Source: G963675935 sp963803125
Lineage (GTDB): Bacteria > Planctomycetota > Planctomycetia > Pirellulales > Thermoguttaceae
Assembly: GCA_963803125.1 (NCBI GenBank)
Contig: CAWDLR010000002.1
Coordinates: forward strand, 1,302,001 to 1,366,000
Length of the DNA stretch: 64,000 nucleotides
Reading direction: 5' to 3'
Shown here: one piece after another, positions 16,048-24,181 of the stretch
How positions within the stretch are numbered: the stretch's first letter is position 1
Layout: every line of letters starts with the position of its first letter
Notes under the pieces: model-generated
Database searches by the model: none
Seen by the model: only the letters and a program-made list of their open reading frames with translations
Told to the model about the DNA's origin: nothing
Made by a program: the position numbers and the translations under genes

Positions 16048-16494
16048 ATGGCTCATGCTTCGTCAATTGATGGGAACTTCCGCGTGACTATCCCTCCAAT
16101 CGGGGGTGCCAACGTGAGAACTCAGGGAGAAATCGAAGCCGCCATTTGTGAAGGGGTTAGTCGTTTCGAGCAGGACTACATGGGCCGGGGCCCCAAGGAC
16201 ATTTATACCCATCTGCTCGGCGATCTCCTCGTGGTTCGCCTTCAAGGGGTGTTGACGGCGGCCGAACAGCATCTGGTCAAATCGCTTTCGGCCGAGAAGG
16301 GGCGAGATCTCTTGAAGCAGGTGCGGACCCATCTGATCGAAACGGCCCGACCGGTCATGGAAGCGATGGTCCAGGAGATCACCGGCGTCAAGGTGTTGAC
16401 CCTGCACCATGATATCAGCACCACGACCGGCGAGGAGGTAGTTCTCTTTACCCTTGCCGAGTCGCCACTTCTCCGCGATGCGAAGAAGAAATAG
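16048..16494 (+). CDS. DUF2294 / MpsC-domain protein (second copy)
   Basis: 148 residues. An about 28-residue extension precedes the family core: EIEAAICEGVSRFEQDYMGRGPKDIYTHLLGDLLVVRLQGVLTAAEQHLVKS, then VMEAMVQEITGVKVLTLHHDISTTTGEEVVLFTLA. TGRGP-like and ITGVKV motifs correspond to those of the neighbouring copy, so the two are paralogues facing away from each other over about 300 bp of regulatory DNA. Proteins of this family have been linked to membrane-potential-generating systems in firmicutes; the role here is unknown. Confidence 0.82.
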   Translation: MAHASSIDGNFRVTIPPIGGANVRTQGEIEAAICEGVSRFEQDYMGRGPKDIYTHLLGDLLVVRLQGVLTAAEQHLVKSLSAEKGRDLLKQVRTHLIETARPVMEAMVQEITGVKVLTLHHDISTTTGEEVVLFTLAESPLLRDAKKK

Positions 16495-16563
16495 CGGTTC
16501 TGACTCAGGTCGTATCGTTCACTGCGGCCTGACCCGCTTGGCCTGCGGACCCTTCGGATTGGG

Positions 16564-17118
16564 TCATTCGGGATACGGCCCTGCAAAGACCTTCCGCGTC
16601 GCGGTCTCCCGCCGATGCGGAGAATAGGGGATTGCGAAGGTGCTTAGCCAGCCGGCGTTCGGGCCGCGGGCGATGTAGCCCTCGGCCCAAACGTAGCTAT
16701 CCAGGCCGCGGACATGTAGTTCCACGGCGTAGGGCGAGGGGTTCTTCTCCAGGCCCGGCGGCCAGGCATGTCCATGATAATAGCAGTCCGGCCAGACTTC
16801 CAGCCGGCTATCGGGCATCAGGCCGTCGGTCAGCAAGACTTTGGGTTTGTCGTTCTCGACGCCCAGGCAGGCAGCCAGCGAATGGCCCGTCGTTTCCGCG
16901 CACCAGCGCACGTGACCGAAGCGGGTGCGGCCGGCGTCGCGGAAAATCGCGCCGATCATGTCGGTGGCGCGGACGCAGTCCAGTTTTTTCTGTTGCAGGG
17001 CTTCACGGAGGGTGAGCGTCCGTCCGTAATTGTCCGGCGTTTGATAGAAGGCGTGCGTCCAGCGTTGGGCCGCCAGGAAGGCCCGCCCTTCTGGACAAGC
17101 TTGAACATTCAAGTTCAC
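16564..17118 (-). CDS. Hypothetical protein, probably 5'-truncated by IS debris
   Basis: 184 codons. A conserved-looking block, KKLDCVRATDMIGAIFRDAG then FGHVRWCAETTGHSLAACLG, has the spacing of a transglutaminase-like Cys/His pair, followed by WPDCYYHGHAWPPG and a Tyr/Trp-rich C-terminus. The apparent start is a GTG without a ribosome site, and the frame stays open upstream into IS remnants, so the true N-terminus was probably lost. No family is assigned with confidence. Confidence 0.5.
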   Translation of the reverse strand: MNLNVQACPEGRAFLAAQRWTHAFYQTPDNYGRTLTLREALQQKKLDCVRATDMIGAIFRDAGRTRFGHVRWCAETTGHSLAACLGVENDKPKVLLTDGLMPDSRLEVWPDCYYHGHAWPPGLEKNPSPYAVELHVRGLDSYVWAEGYIARGPNAGWLSTFAIPYSPHRRETATRKVFAGPYPE

Positions 17119-17195
17119 CGTTGAAGAATTGCAACGGATGGACTCAAAGAGTGGTTGAGAACAGTAAGCGGCCCCCCTTGGACGGGTAGTTCGGA

Positions 17196-18185
17196 TTGCC
17201 GAAAACCGATGCGGCCGTGTTTCAATGGGTGTTGACGTTGGCCGCCGAGAAGAAATTGTTGCCGGGCAAAACGGTGGCCGTGGATGCCACGACCCTGGAA
17301 GCCGATGCGGCCATGAAGTCCATTGTGCGGCGCGACAGCGGCGAGGATTGGAACGAGTATCTGCGGCAGTTGATGAAGCAGCGCGAAGGCGTGGAAAACC
17401 CCACGGAGGAAGAGCTTCGCCGTTTCGACAAGCAGCGGAAGGACAAGCGGGTTTCCAACGAAGAGTGGGTGTCGGCCACCGACGCGGACAGCCGCATCAC
17501 GAAGATGAAGGACGGAACGACGCACTTGGCCTACAAGGCGGAACATGTGGTCGATCTGAAGACGGAGTTGGTGCTGGCCGCCTCGATCCGCCATGCCGAC
17601 GAAGGCGATGCCGACACCATGGTCGATAGTGTGATGGAGGCGCAGTTGAACCTTCGCGAGGCGGGCGTCGATGTGGAAATCGAAGAGGCGGTGGCCGACA
17701 AGGGCTACCATGCCACGGACACGATCGAGCTGGGCGAATCGTTGTGCGTCCGCACCTATATTCCTGAGCGGAAGATCAAGGAGAAGCGGAACTGGCGAGA
17801 CGTACCGGAAGAGAAACGCCGAGCGGTTCTGAGCAACCGTCGTCGCGTGCGCGGCGGGCGGAGCAAGCGGTTGCAACGCCAGCAGAGCGAATTGGTGGAA
17901 CGGAGCTTCGCCCATGTGTGCGACACCGGCGGTGCTCGACGGAGTTGGCTGCATGGGATCGAAAAGGTCCAAAAGCGTTACCTGATTGCCGCCGTGGCCC
18001 GGAATCTGGGCTTGGTGATGCACAAGCTGTTCGGAATAGGGACACCGAGAGGCTTGCAGGCCGAGGGCGGCCTTGTCGCGCTTGTGCGGTTTGCGTGGTT
18101 TCACATTCACGGCTCGTTGCATCGTTGGCACCGCGTTCTCAAGTTACCAGATGTTCATCGGGAGTTTTGCGTCACCGCGGCGTGA
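17196..18185 (+). pseudogene. IS1182-like DDE transposase, N-terminally truncated
   Basis: 329 codons without the N-terminal domain. Visible catalytic-core pieces: KTVAVDATTLEADAAMKSI with the first Asp, KDGTTHLAYKAEHVVDLKTELVLAASI, EEAVADKGYHATDTIE with a second Asp, and the C-terminal ELVERSFAHVCDTGGARRSWLHGIEKVQKRYLIAA bearing the Glu. The frame is closed by a TAG just upstream of a weak TTG, so the element has lost its 5' end. It lies between two other broken sequences. Confidence 0.8.
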
Positions 18186-18570
18186 CGGTCGCCCGCCAGA
18201 TGCGGCGAGGAGCTTTGCCGGCCTTGGAAATTGTACGGCCCATGAAGCTGCATACCTCTCGACAGCTTGGCTGGCTCTCAAACGCGGTCGCGCCCATCAC
18301 ACGTCGCGAAAAGTGATCGACAACGATCGCTACCCAATAGCAGAACGGCCAGCACTGGCGCAAGGAGAATGGCAGCCAACTGGTCCAGAATCCGCCGGTA
18401 GGCACGGTGGCAAGATCGACGTGCCAAACGTGCCCGGGATACTTGGCGGTGACCATGCGTTCGTCGCTGTCGAGTTTGGGCGTACTTGCGAAGGGTTCAT
18501 GCCGCGGCTTCTGTTTGAGCAACCTGTGAACAGTCGTCGTTCCGAGGTGAAAGCGGGGAGATTCTGCTTT
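18172..18570 (-). pseudogene. Integrase-core (rve) transposase fragment
   Basis: An internal piece of an IS481/IS3-like transposase: RFHLGTTTVHRLLKQ (helix-turn-helix end), KYPGHVWHVDLATVPT (first catalytic Asp) and YWVAIVVDHFSRRVMG (second Asp). Both ends are missing; the C-terminal Glu region is cut off next to the IS1182-like remnant, and the N-terminus is absent beyond about 18570. Confidence 0.7.
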
Positions 18571-18609
18571 TCGTTTCGTTCTTTGTTTGAGGGCCGCGAG
18601 CAGCGGGGA

Positions 18610-19128
18610 TTACCTTTTCGCATCCCGCTCGACGCGTAGCCGCAGTGCCCGCACCACGTTCGGCGGCAGGAAGCGGGAAAGCTCGGCGTCGTCGGCGACG
18701 CTGGCGATCTGCTTGATCAGCGAACTGGAGACGTGGGCCAATTCGCCGTCGGCGATCATGAAGAGCGTCTCGACGTCGGGGGCCAGGCGGCGGTTGGCCA
18801 TCATCATCGTCAACTCGGCGGCGATGTCGGTAATCGGACGGACGCCGCGGATCATGATCCGCCCGCCGCACTGCTTGACGAACGTCACCGCCAGGCGGGT
18901 GAAGGTGCGAATTTCGATGTTCTGCAAATGGGCGGTCGCCTGGCGAATCAGCCCCAGCCGCTCCTCGGCGCTGAACATCGTCTGCTTTTCGATATTCACG
19001 CCGACGCCGACGATCAGCCGGTCGAACAGCTTGCTCGCCCGCTCCATCACGTTCAGATGGCCCAGCGTGATCGGGTCGAAGGAGCCGGGATAGACGGCCA
19101 CGCGCGGCGAATAGGGGCAATCGGTCAT
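18610..19128 (-). CDS. coaD: Phosphopantetheine adenylyltransferase
   Basis: 172 residues. The nucleotidyltransferase motifs are complete: VAVYPGSFDPITLGHLNVMERA (the T/HxGH-type motif), IRGVRPITDIAAELTMM, and HVSSSLIKQIASV near the C-terminus. It converts 4'-phosphopantetheine and ATP to dephospho-CoA, the penultimate step of CoA synthesis. The last residues reach into the IS-debris boundary at 18610 but the conserved core is intact. Confidence 0.96.
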   Translation of the reverse strand: MTDCPYSPRVAVYPGSFDPITLGHLNVMERASKLFDRLIVGVGVNIEKQTMFSAEERLGLIRQATAHLQNIEIRTFTRLAVTFVKQCGGRIMIRGVRPITDIAAELTMMMANRRLAPDVETLFMIADGELAHVSSSLIKQIASVADDAELSRFLPPNVVRALRLRVERDAKR

Positions 19129-19144
19129 GGCGGCTTCGTGGGTG

Positions 19145-19390
19145 TCAGGCCAAGACTCGCATGTTGTCGTACAAGAACTCCGGCGCCAGATCGGCGCCGT
19201 TTTCCCATGCGATCGTCTCCAGTTCTGGGTCTACGCGGAACTTGCGAAATAGCTGCGGGTCCTTTAGCGGCCCGAAAACTTCCCCCTCCAGTTCGGCGGC
19301 GAGATCGATTTCCCCCTCCGCTCCGTCACTAAACCGCAGCCAAATAACATAGTCGTGAAGGTACCTTGCCTCTTTGACGTGTAGGAACAT
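19145..19390 (-). CDS. DUF2442 protein
   Basis: 81 residues from MFLHVKEARYLHDYVIWLRF. The family pattern is visible: a short N-terminal strand pair, FSDGAEGEIDLAAELEGEVFGPLKD, LFRKFRVDPELETIAWENGADLAPEFLY. DUF2442 proteins often sit directly next to DUF4160 proteins, as here (7-nt gap), in what look like two-gene accessory modules resembling toxin-antitoxin pairs. A longer frame to 19963 is not family-like. Confidence 0.85.
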   Translation of the reverse strand: MFLHVKEARYLHDYVIWLRFSDGAEGEIDLAAELEGEVFGPLKDPQLFRKFRVDPELETIAWENGADLAPEFLYDNMRVLA

Positions 19391-19397
19391 AAGATCG

Positions 19398-19655
19398 CTA
19401 CTCCAAGGGTGGGATGTGGTCCAGCGTTCGCCTCTGTTCAGCCAATCTCCAGTCGGCCAACAATTCGGTGCGGTGCTTGCATCGCCACTCTTGTAAGAGC
19501 GCGACCGCCTTGGGTACCATGTGGCCGGTAACGATGCCCGATTCAATCTCGATGGTAATCTCCTCGTCCTGGTACTTTGCGTGAAAATGGGGCGGGGCGT
19601 GGTCGCGCCAGTGCATATAGACAACAATCCCGAAGAAGCGACTGATAACGGGCAT
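19398..19655 (-). CDS. DUF4160 protein
   Basis: 85 residues from MPVISRFFGIVVYMHWRDH. The diagnostic segment HAPPHFHAKYQDEEITIEIESG is intact, with its three histidines; the C-terminal half KAVALLQEWRCKHRTELLADW is helical. The pairing with DUF2442 downstream supports the call. The biochemical role is unknown. Confidence 0.87.
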   Translation of the reverse strand: MPVISRFFGIVVYMHWRDHAPPHFHAKYQDEEITIEIESGIVTGHMVPKAVALLQEWRCKHRTELLADWRLAEQRRTLDHIPPLE

Positions 19656-19823
19656 GATCGGAGTGTTTCCACGTCCTTTCCCTGGCACGCCACCGTACCC
19701 AAGTCTACCCCGTTGCGGCGGGGTGGGCAAGACGGGTTAGGAATCTCGGGCGGATAGTAGTCAACCGGCGGGGGACTAATTATACTGGAGTATGGCCGAT
19801 GGATCATCAGCAGGAGAGACTCC

Positions 19824-20006
19824 ATGCCAAAAGCGCTGTGTCTGGTGGGAACCGTGGTGGCCGTCCTCTTGTTTCTGGTGTTCGGACTCGATCTGGCCGT
19901 TGCTTTTCCCTTCCATCGCGACAGCAAGACTATGGACGTCGGGATCCTCGTCTGTTCGGCCATCCTCGGCTACGTGAGTTGGGTCGCATTGAGAGAACAG
20001 AAGTAG
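19824..20006 (+). CDS. Small two-helix membrane protein
   Basis: 60 residues, starting MPKALCLVGTVVAVLLFLVF with an AGGAGAG 8 nt upstream. Helix 1 is residues 5-28, then a charged loop (FHRDSKTMD), then helix 2 (VGILVCSAILGYVSWVAL) and REQK at the end. It lies 9 nt upstream of the TPR gene and is probably co-transcribed with it. No named family is recognised. Confidence 0.7.
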   Translation: MPKALCLVGTVVAVLLFLVFGLDLAVAFPFHRDSKTMDVGILVCSAILGYVSWVALREQK

Positions 20007-20015
20007 TGGCTTAAA

Positions 20016-21476
20016 ATGCGTCTCATGGCATCCGACGAACGTCCACCGGAACCCGCAAAGCCGGGTCGCGAGCCCCTCTCTCCCGCCAAACGCAAGCGGC
20101 TGGAGAAGGTATTCGAAGTGGCCAGCAAAAAGGCCGCCGGCTCGACCACCGCCCATGACTTCGATTACGTCAGCGAACTGCTCGGCCAGTGCATGTTGGG
20201 CGATCCGAGCAACGCCCTCTACGTTCGCGCCTTCCTCGAGAACCTGCAAAAGAAGTACGGCGACAACCGAAAGGGCAGCCCGTTGGCCCAGTTCAAGGAG
20301 TTCGGCGCCCGCAGCGCGCTGAAAAAGGCCGTCGCCCAGGAACAGTGGTACGAGGTCATCCAGCAGGGGATGAAGGTGCTGGCGGTCAATCCCTGGGACA
20401 TGCACTCCCTGCTGGGCATGGCCAAGGCCGCCAACAAGTCGGGCGACCGCGATTGCGAGTTGGTCTACCTCGAATCGGCCTTGAAGGGCTCGCCCAACGA
20501 CGCCAACTGCAATCGCCTCTACGCCATCGCCATGACCGACCGCGGCCTGATCGACCAGGCCATCACCTTCTGGCACCGCGTCGAAAAGGCGCGGCCCAAC
20601 GACGACGAGCCAAAACGGGCGATCGCTTCGTTGACCGTGCAGAAGCAGCGGTCCAGCGGCAAGTACGACGAGGACGACGATGAGACGCGGCGCAACAGGG
20701 TCAAGGCCCAACAGCAGCAGGAACTGAGCGTCGAGCAGCAACTCCAGCGGAAGATTCGCAGCGAGCCCGACAAGCTGGAGAATTATCTGGAACTGGCGCA
20801 AATCTACCTGAACGACGACCGCTTCGCCGAGGCCGAAAAACTGCTGGCCAAGGCCTACCAGCTATCGAACGGCGACAACGACATCCGCGAGAAATGGGAA
20901 GACAGCCAAATCCGCGGCCTGCGGCACAAAATCGTCCACACCAAAGATCCCGAGGTGAAAAAGCGACTCCAGGCCGAGCAATTCGAGAAGGAATTGCAGT
21001 TCTACAAGGCCCGCGTCGAGCGCTCGCCGAACAATCTGATCTTCAAGTATGAGCTCGGCTACCGCTACATGAAGACCCGGCGGTACGCCGAGGCGATCCG
21101 CGAACTGCAAACCGCCAAGAACGATCCACGCCGTCGGGGGATGTGCATGCTGGTTCTCGGCCAGTGCTTCCAGCAGATCAAGCAGTTTCAGTTGGCCAAG
21201 CGGCATTACGAGGCGGCCGTCCAGGAAATCCCGGATCACGACGCCGAAAACAAGAAGAAGGCGCTGTATCTCTTGGGCCGCTTGACCTTGGGGTTGAAAG
21301 ACGTCGAGGCCGCCGAAAAGCACCTCTCGGCGCTGGCCGCGTTGGATTTCACCTACAAAGACGTCGCCCAGCTACTAGACAAGGTCGCCAAATTACGCGA
21401 AAATCTAGCGAAGCCTCCCGAGCCCCCCCCTGAAAAGAAGGAAGAGAACGGGGAAGCCGGCGGGCAGGGTGGTTAG
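20016..21476 (+). CDS. Tetratricopeptide-repeat protein
   Basis: 486 residues, no signal peptide or membrane helix. Repeated helix pairs follow TPR spacing: LVYLESALKGSPNDANCNRLYAIAMTDRG, ENYLELAQIYLNDDRFAEAEKLLAKAYQL, FKYELGYRYMKTRRYAEAIRELQTAK, MLVLGQCFQQIKQFQLAKRHYEAAV. A charged coiled-coil-like segment (residues about 210-250) separates two TPR groups, and the end is Pro/Glu/Gly-rich. A likely protein-interaction scaffold; the partner is unknown. It may start at MASDERPPE, three codons later. Confidence 0.85.
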   Translation: MRLMASDERPPEPAKPGREPLSPAKRKRLEKVFEVASKKAAGSTTAHDFDYVSELLGQCMLGDPSNALYVRAFLENLQKKYGDNRKGSPLAQFKEFGARSALKKAVAQEQWYEVIQQGMKVLAVNPWDMHSLLGMAKAANKSGDRDCELVYLESALKGSPNDANCNRLYAIAMTDRGLIDQAITFWHRVEKARPNDDEPKRAIASLTVQKQRSSGKYDEDDDETRRNRVKAQQQQELSVEQQLQRKIRSEPDKLENYLELAQIYLNDDRFAEAEKLLAKAYQLSNGDNDIREKWEDSQIRGLRHKIVHTKDPEVKKRLQAEQFEKELQFYKARVERSPNNLIFKYELGYRYMKTRRYAEAIRELQTAKNDPRRRGMCMLVLGQCFQQIKQFQLAKRHYEAAVQEIPDHDAENKKKALYLLGRLTLGLKDVEAAEKHLSALAALDFTYKDVAQLLDKVAKLRENLAKPPEPPPEKKEENGEAGGQGG

Positions 21477-21492
21477 AAGCCGTTTCACAACC

Positions 21493-21550
21493 CGTAGGTT
21501 ATGCTTCAGCATAACAAGAACCAGGCTGTTATGCTAAAGCATAACCTACG
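21493..21550. repeat. Inverted repeat CGTAGGTTATGCT family (second copy)
   Basis: CGTAGGTTATGCTTCAGCATAAC and GTTATGCTAAAGCATAACCTACG face each other, the same element as at 8774-8842 with a shorter loop. It lies in the 283-bp gap between the TPR gene and rpsT; nothing else is seen there. Confidence 0.82.
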
Positions 21551-21759
21551 CTTACGCCTTTTGTGCGTATAAAACAGCTTCTTAGCCGGCAGGACGGGCG
21601 TTTCGCCCGAGACAGCGGATCGCGTTTTCGCTCTGTCCCGCCGCAGCATGAGGGGACGGCGGTTGCGCCGTCGCCAATTCACGCCAACATCCGAAAAGCA
21701 GCGAGACCGCCGCCCCGCCGACGTATTACCGAATCCAAGACACCCTATACCCTCAAACC

Positions 21760-22029
21760 ATGCCAAATATCCAGAGTGCCAGAAAACGGCTGAAGCAGAG
21801 CCTTGTCCGCAACGCGCGGAACCGCTCGGCCAAGAAAGCGATCCACACGCAGTACAAGAAGGTGGTCGACACGGTAAGCTCGGGCAACGTCGAGCAGGCG
21901 GAGACCGAGTTGCGCGCCGCCGCCAAGCGCGTCGATCAGGCCGCCGCCAAGAAGATCATCCACGTCAACGCCGCCGCCCGCATCAAATCGCGCCTTTCCG
22001 CCAAAGTGAAGAAGCTCAAGGGCAAGTGA
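21760..22029 (+). CDS. rpsT: 30S ribosomal protein S20
   Basis: 89 residues: MPNIQSARKRLKQSLVRNARN, a Lys/Arg/Ala-rich helical bundle with KKIIHVNAAARIKSRLSAKVKKL near the end. Length and composition are those of S20, which binds 16S rRNA early in 30S assembly. It stands alone on the plus strand. Confidence 0.95.
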   Translation: MPNIQSARKRLKQSLVRNARNRSAKKAIHTQYKKVVDTVSSGNVEQAETELRAAAKRVDQAAAKKIIHVNAAARIKSRLSAKVKKLKGK

Positions 22030-22049
22030 CCGCAGAACTGCAAACTCCT

Positions 22050-22125
22050 CGTTCCCACGCTCTGCGTGGGAACGTTAAACTCGGGATCATCCTAGGCATG
22101 CGTTCCCACGCAGAGCGTGGGAACG
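22050..22125. repeat. Doublet of GTTCCCACGCNNNGCGTGGGAAC palindromes
   Basis: Palindromes 22050-22074 and 22101-22125 belong to the family also found at 5522-5671 and 44810-44915. They follow the rpsT stop; the first could double as a terminator stem but has no T-tract. Confidence 0.85.
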
Positions 22126-22150
22126 AGGGTTTCGGGATTTTGCGGTCCTC

Positions 22151-24024
22151 TTGAGCGCAAGCAACGGAGAGTATTCATCGATTGAAACCACTTACCGACA
22201 ACGGGCGGACAGGTTCCGCGCGGCCGAACGACGCTATGCCCTCCAGGAACGCCTGGTGATGAATCTCCGCGTGGCGGCGTTTCTCGTCGCCGCGGCGATG
22301 CTGATCGTCGGCTGGAACACGCATGAGATAGGGTGGTTCATCGCCGGCGGTCTCGCCCTGGCCGGATTCTCCGCGGCCGTGGCCTGGCACGAATACATTC
22401 GCAGCCAGATGCTCCGCAATCTCCTCTTCCGCCAGGTTAACCAAGAGGCGATCGCCCGCCTGCACCGCGACTGGACGGGCCTGCCGCAGACGCGGGTCGA
22501 AGTGCCGCCGCCACACCAGGCCGTGGCCGGCGATCTCGATCTGTTCGGCCACGCCTCGCTGTTTCATCTGCTCTGTGCGGCCAACACCCCGCTGGGGATC
22601 CGAACGCTGCGGGACTGGTTTCTCGATCCGGCCGCAGCCGCGGAGGTCGGGCGAAGGCAGCAGGCCACCGCCGAGTTGCGCCCTGCTTGGACCTGCGGCA
22701 GACGCTGATCGTCGAAGGCCGGCTGCTGGCCGATCGCGGCCGCACGGCCGAGCGTTTCGTCCAATGGGCGGAGGCGGCGCCCTGGCTGGCGCGGCGGCCG
22801 TGGCTCCGCTGGCTCTGCCGCGGCACGGCGGCGATCGAATTGCTGATTCCGCCGCTGGCGATCGGCGGTCTAATCCCTTTCGAGACCGGAATGTACGTCG
22901 TCTGCGCCGTGCTGCTGCTGAACCTCAACGTCATCGCCCTGTTCGGCGGCAAGGTCTACGGCATCTTCGACGTGCTCAATCTGCGTCACGGCGAGGCCGC
23001 CCGCTATCTGCGGATGTTCGAACTGATGTACGCCATGCCCGATGCGAGCGGCGAACTGGACGCCCTCAAGCGCGAAGCGACTGACCTCGGCGGCGGCGTC
23101 TTGCTGCGGATGCGGCAGTTGAACCGCATCGCCGTGTTGGCAATGCTTCGCCACAATTCGTTCCTGAAACTGTTCCTTTACGTGCCGGTTCAGTTTGCGT
23201 TCCTCTACGATTTCCACGTGCTCGACCTGTTGGAGGCGTGGCAGGCGAAATACGGCGAGTTTGCGCGGCGCTGGTTCCAGGCGCTGGGGAAGTTCGAGGC
23301 TTTCTGCTCGCTGGCCACGCTGGTCTGCGATCATCCCGGCTGGGCGATGCCCAAGGTTGACGCCGCGGCCGAGCGTTTGCAGGCCCGGCAGCTTGGCCAT
23401 CCGCTCCTGCCCTGCGACGCCTGCGTGCCCAACGACGTCGAGATCGGTCCGGCCGGCTCGTTCCTGCTCGTGACCGGCTCGAACATGTCGGGCAAGAGCA
23501 CGCTGCTCCGCGCGATCGGCGTCAACGTGGTCTTGGCGCAGGCGGGCGCGCCGGTCTGCGCCGAGAGGCTGACCATGCCGCCGGTCGTGCTGGCCACCAG
23601 CATGCGCATCCGCGATTCGTTGGAAGACGGCATCTCGTTCTACATGGCCGAGCTGCTGCGGTTGAAGGAGATTGTCGAGGCCGCCCGCGACGGCGACTCG
23701 CGGCCGCAGCGCACGCTGCTCTATCTGCTCGACGAGATCCTGCTGGGCACGAACTCGCGCGAGCGGCACCTGGCGGTGGTCCGCGTGCTGCGGCATCTGT
23801 TGGACTGCGGCGCGATCGGCGCGATCTCCACCCACGATCTCGAACTGGGCACCGGCGAGCCGCTGGCCGGGGTGTGCCGCTGCGTGCATTTCTGCGAAAC
23901 GCTGCACGACCGCGACGCCGAGCGGCCCATGACCTTCGATTACCGCCTCCGTCCCGGCATCGCCACCACCTCGAACGCCCTGAAATTGCTGGAGATCGTC
24001 GGGCTGGGCGCGGAGGGAGCGTAG
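22151..24024 (+). pseudogene. Membrane-anchored MutS-like ATPase, frameshifted
   Basis: Two overlapping frames make one protein of about 625 residues. The first (22151-22708) has a coiled start and two membrane helices (VAAFLVAAAMLIVGW, WFIAGGLALAGFSAAVAW), then LFHLLCAANTPLGIRTLRDWFLDP. The second carries further membrane helices, then the MutS-type ATPase: Walker A TGSNMSGKSTLLRAIG, LATSMRIRDSLEDGISFYMAELLRLK, Walker B LLYLLDEILLGTNS and the H-loop ISTHDLEL. Restoring one G near 22678 (reading ELAPCLDLRQTL) joins the frames. Planctomycetes encode such membrane MutS relatives, of unknown role. Either a real pseudogene or a sequence error. Confidence 0.8.
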
Positions 24025-24042
24025 ATTCACGTGTGCAAATAG

Positions 24043-24063
24043 CCGGGAGTCAACGACTCCCGG
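24043..24063. terminator. Perfect hairpin between convergent genes
   Basis: CCGGGAGTC-AAC-GACTCCCGG, a 9-bp stem with a 3-nt loop, 19 nt after the MutS-like stop and between it and the converging selB. It has no T-run on either side, so it may be a weak bidirectional terminator or a repeat relic. Confidence 0.45.
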
Positions 24064-24181
24064 AACGCGCGTCGAATCGCCGCCAGCGAAGCTGCCGCCT
24101 CTCCTACTCTACTGCCTCCGTGGTAAACACTGCGGTCACAAAGCCGGTGAAGCCGCCCTCGCCCCAACACTCTCTCAAAGC

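Noticed and set aside
24025..24181. Selenocysteine tRNA next to selB
   Set aside because: Neither this gap nor 26105-26266 shows a 90-100-nt cloverleaf with a UCA anticodon and CCA-compatible acceptor stem. I saw no tRNA or rRNA gene elsewhere in the window either.
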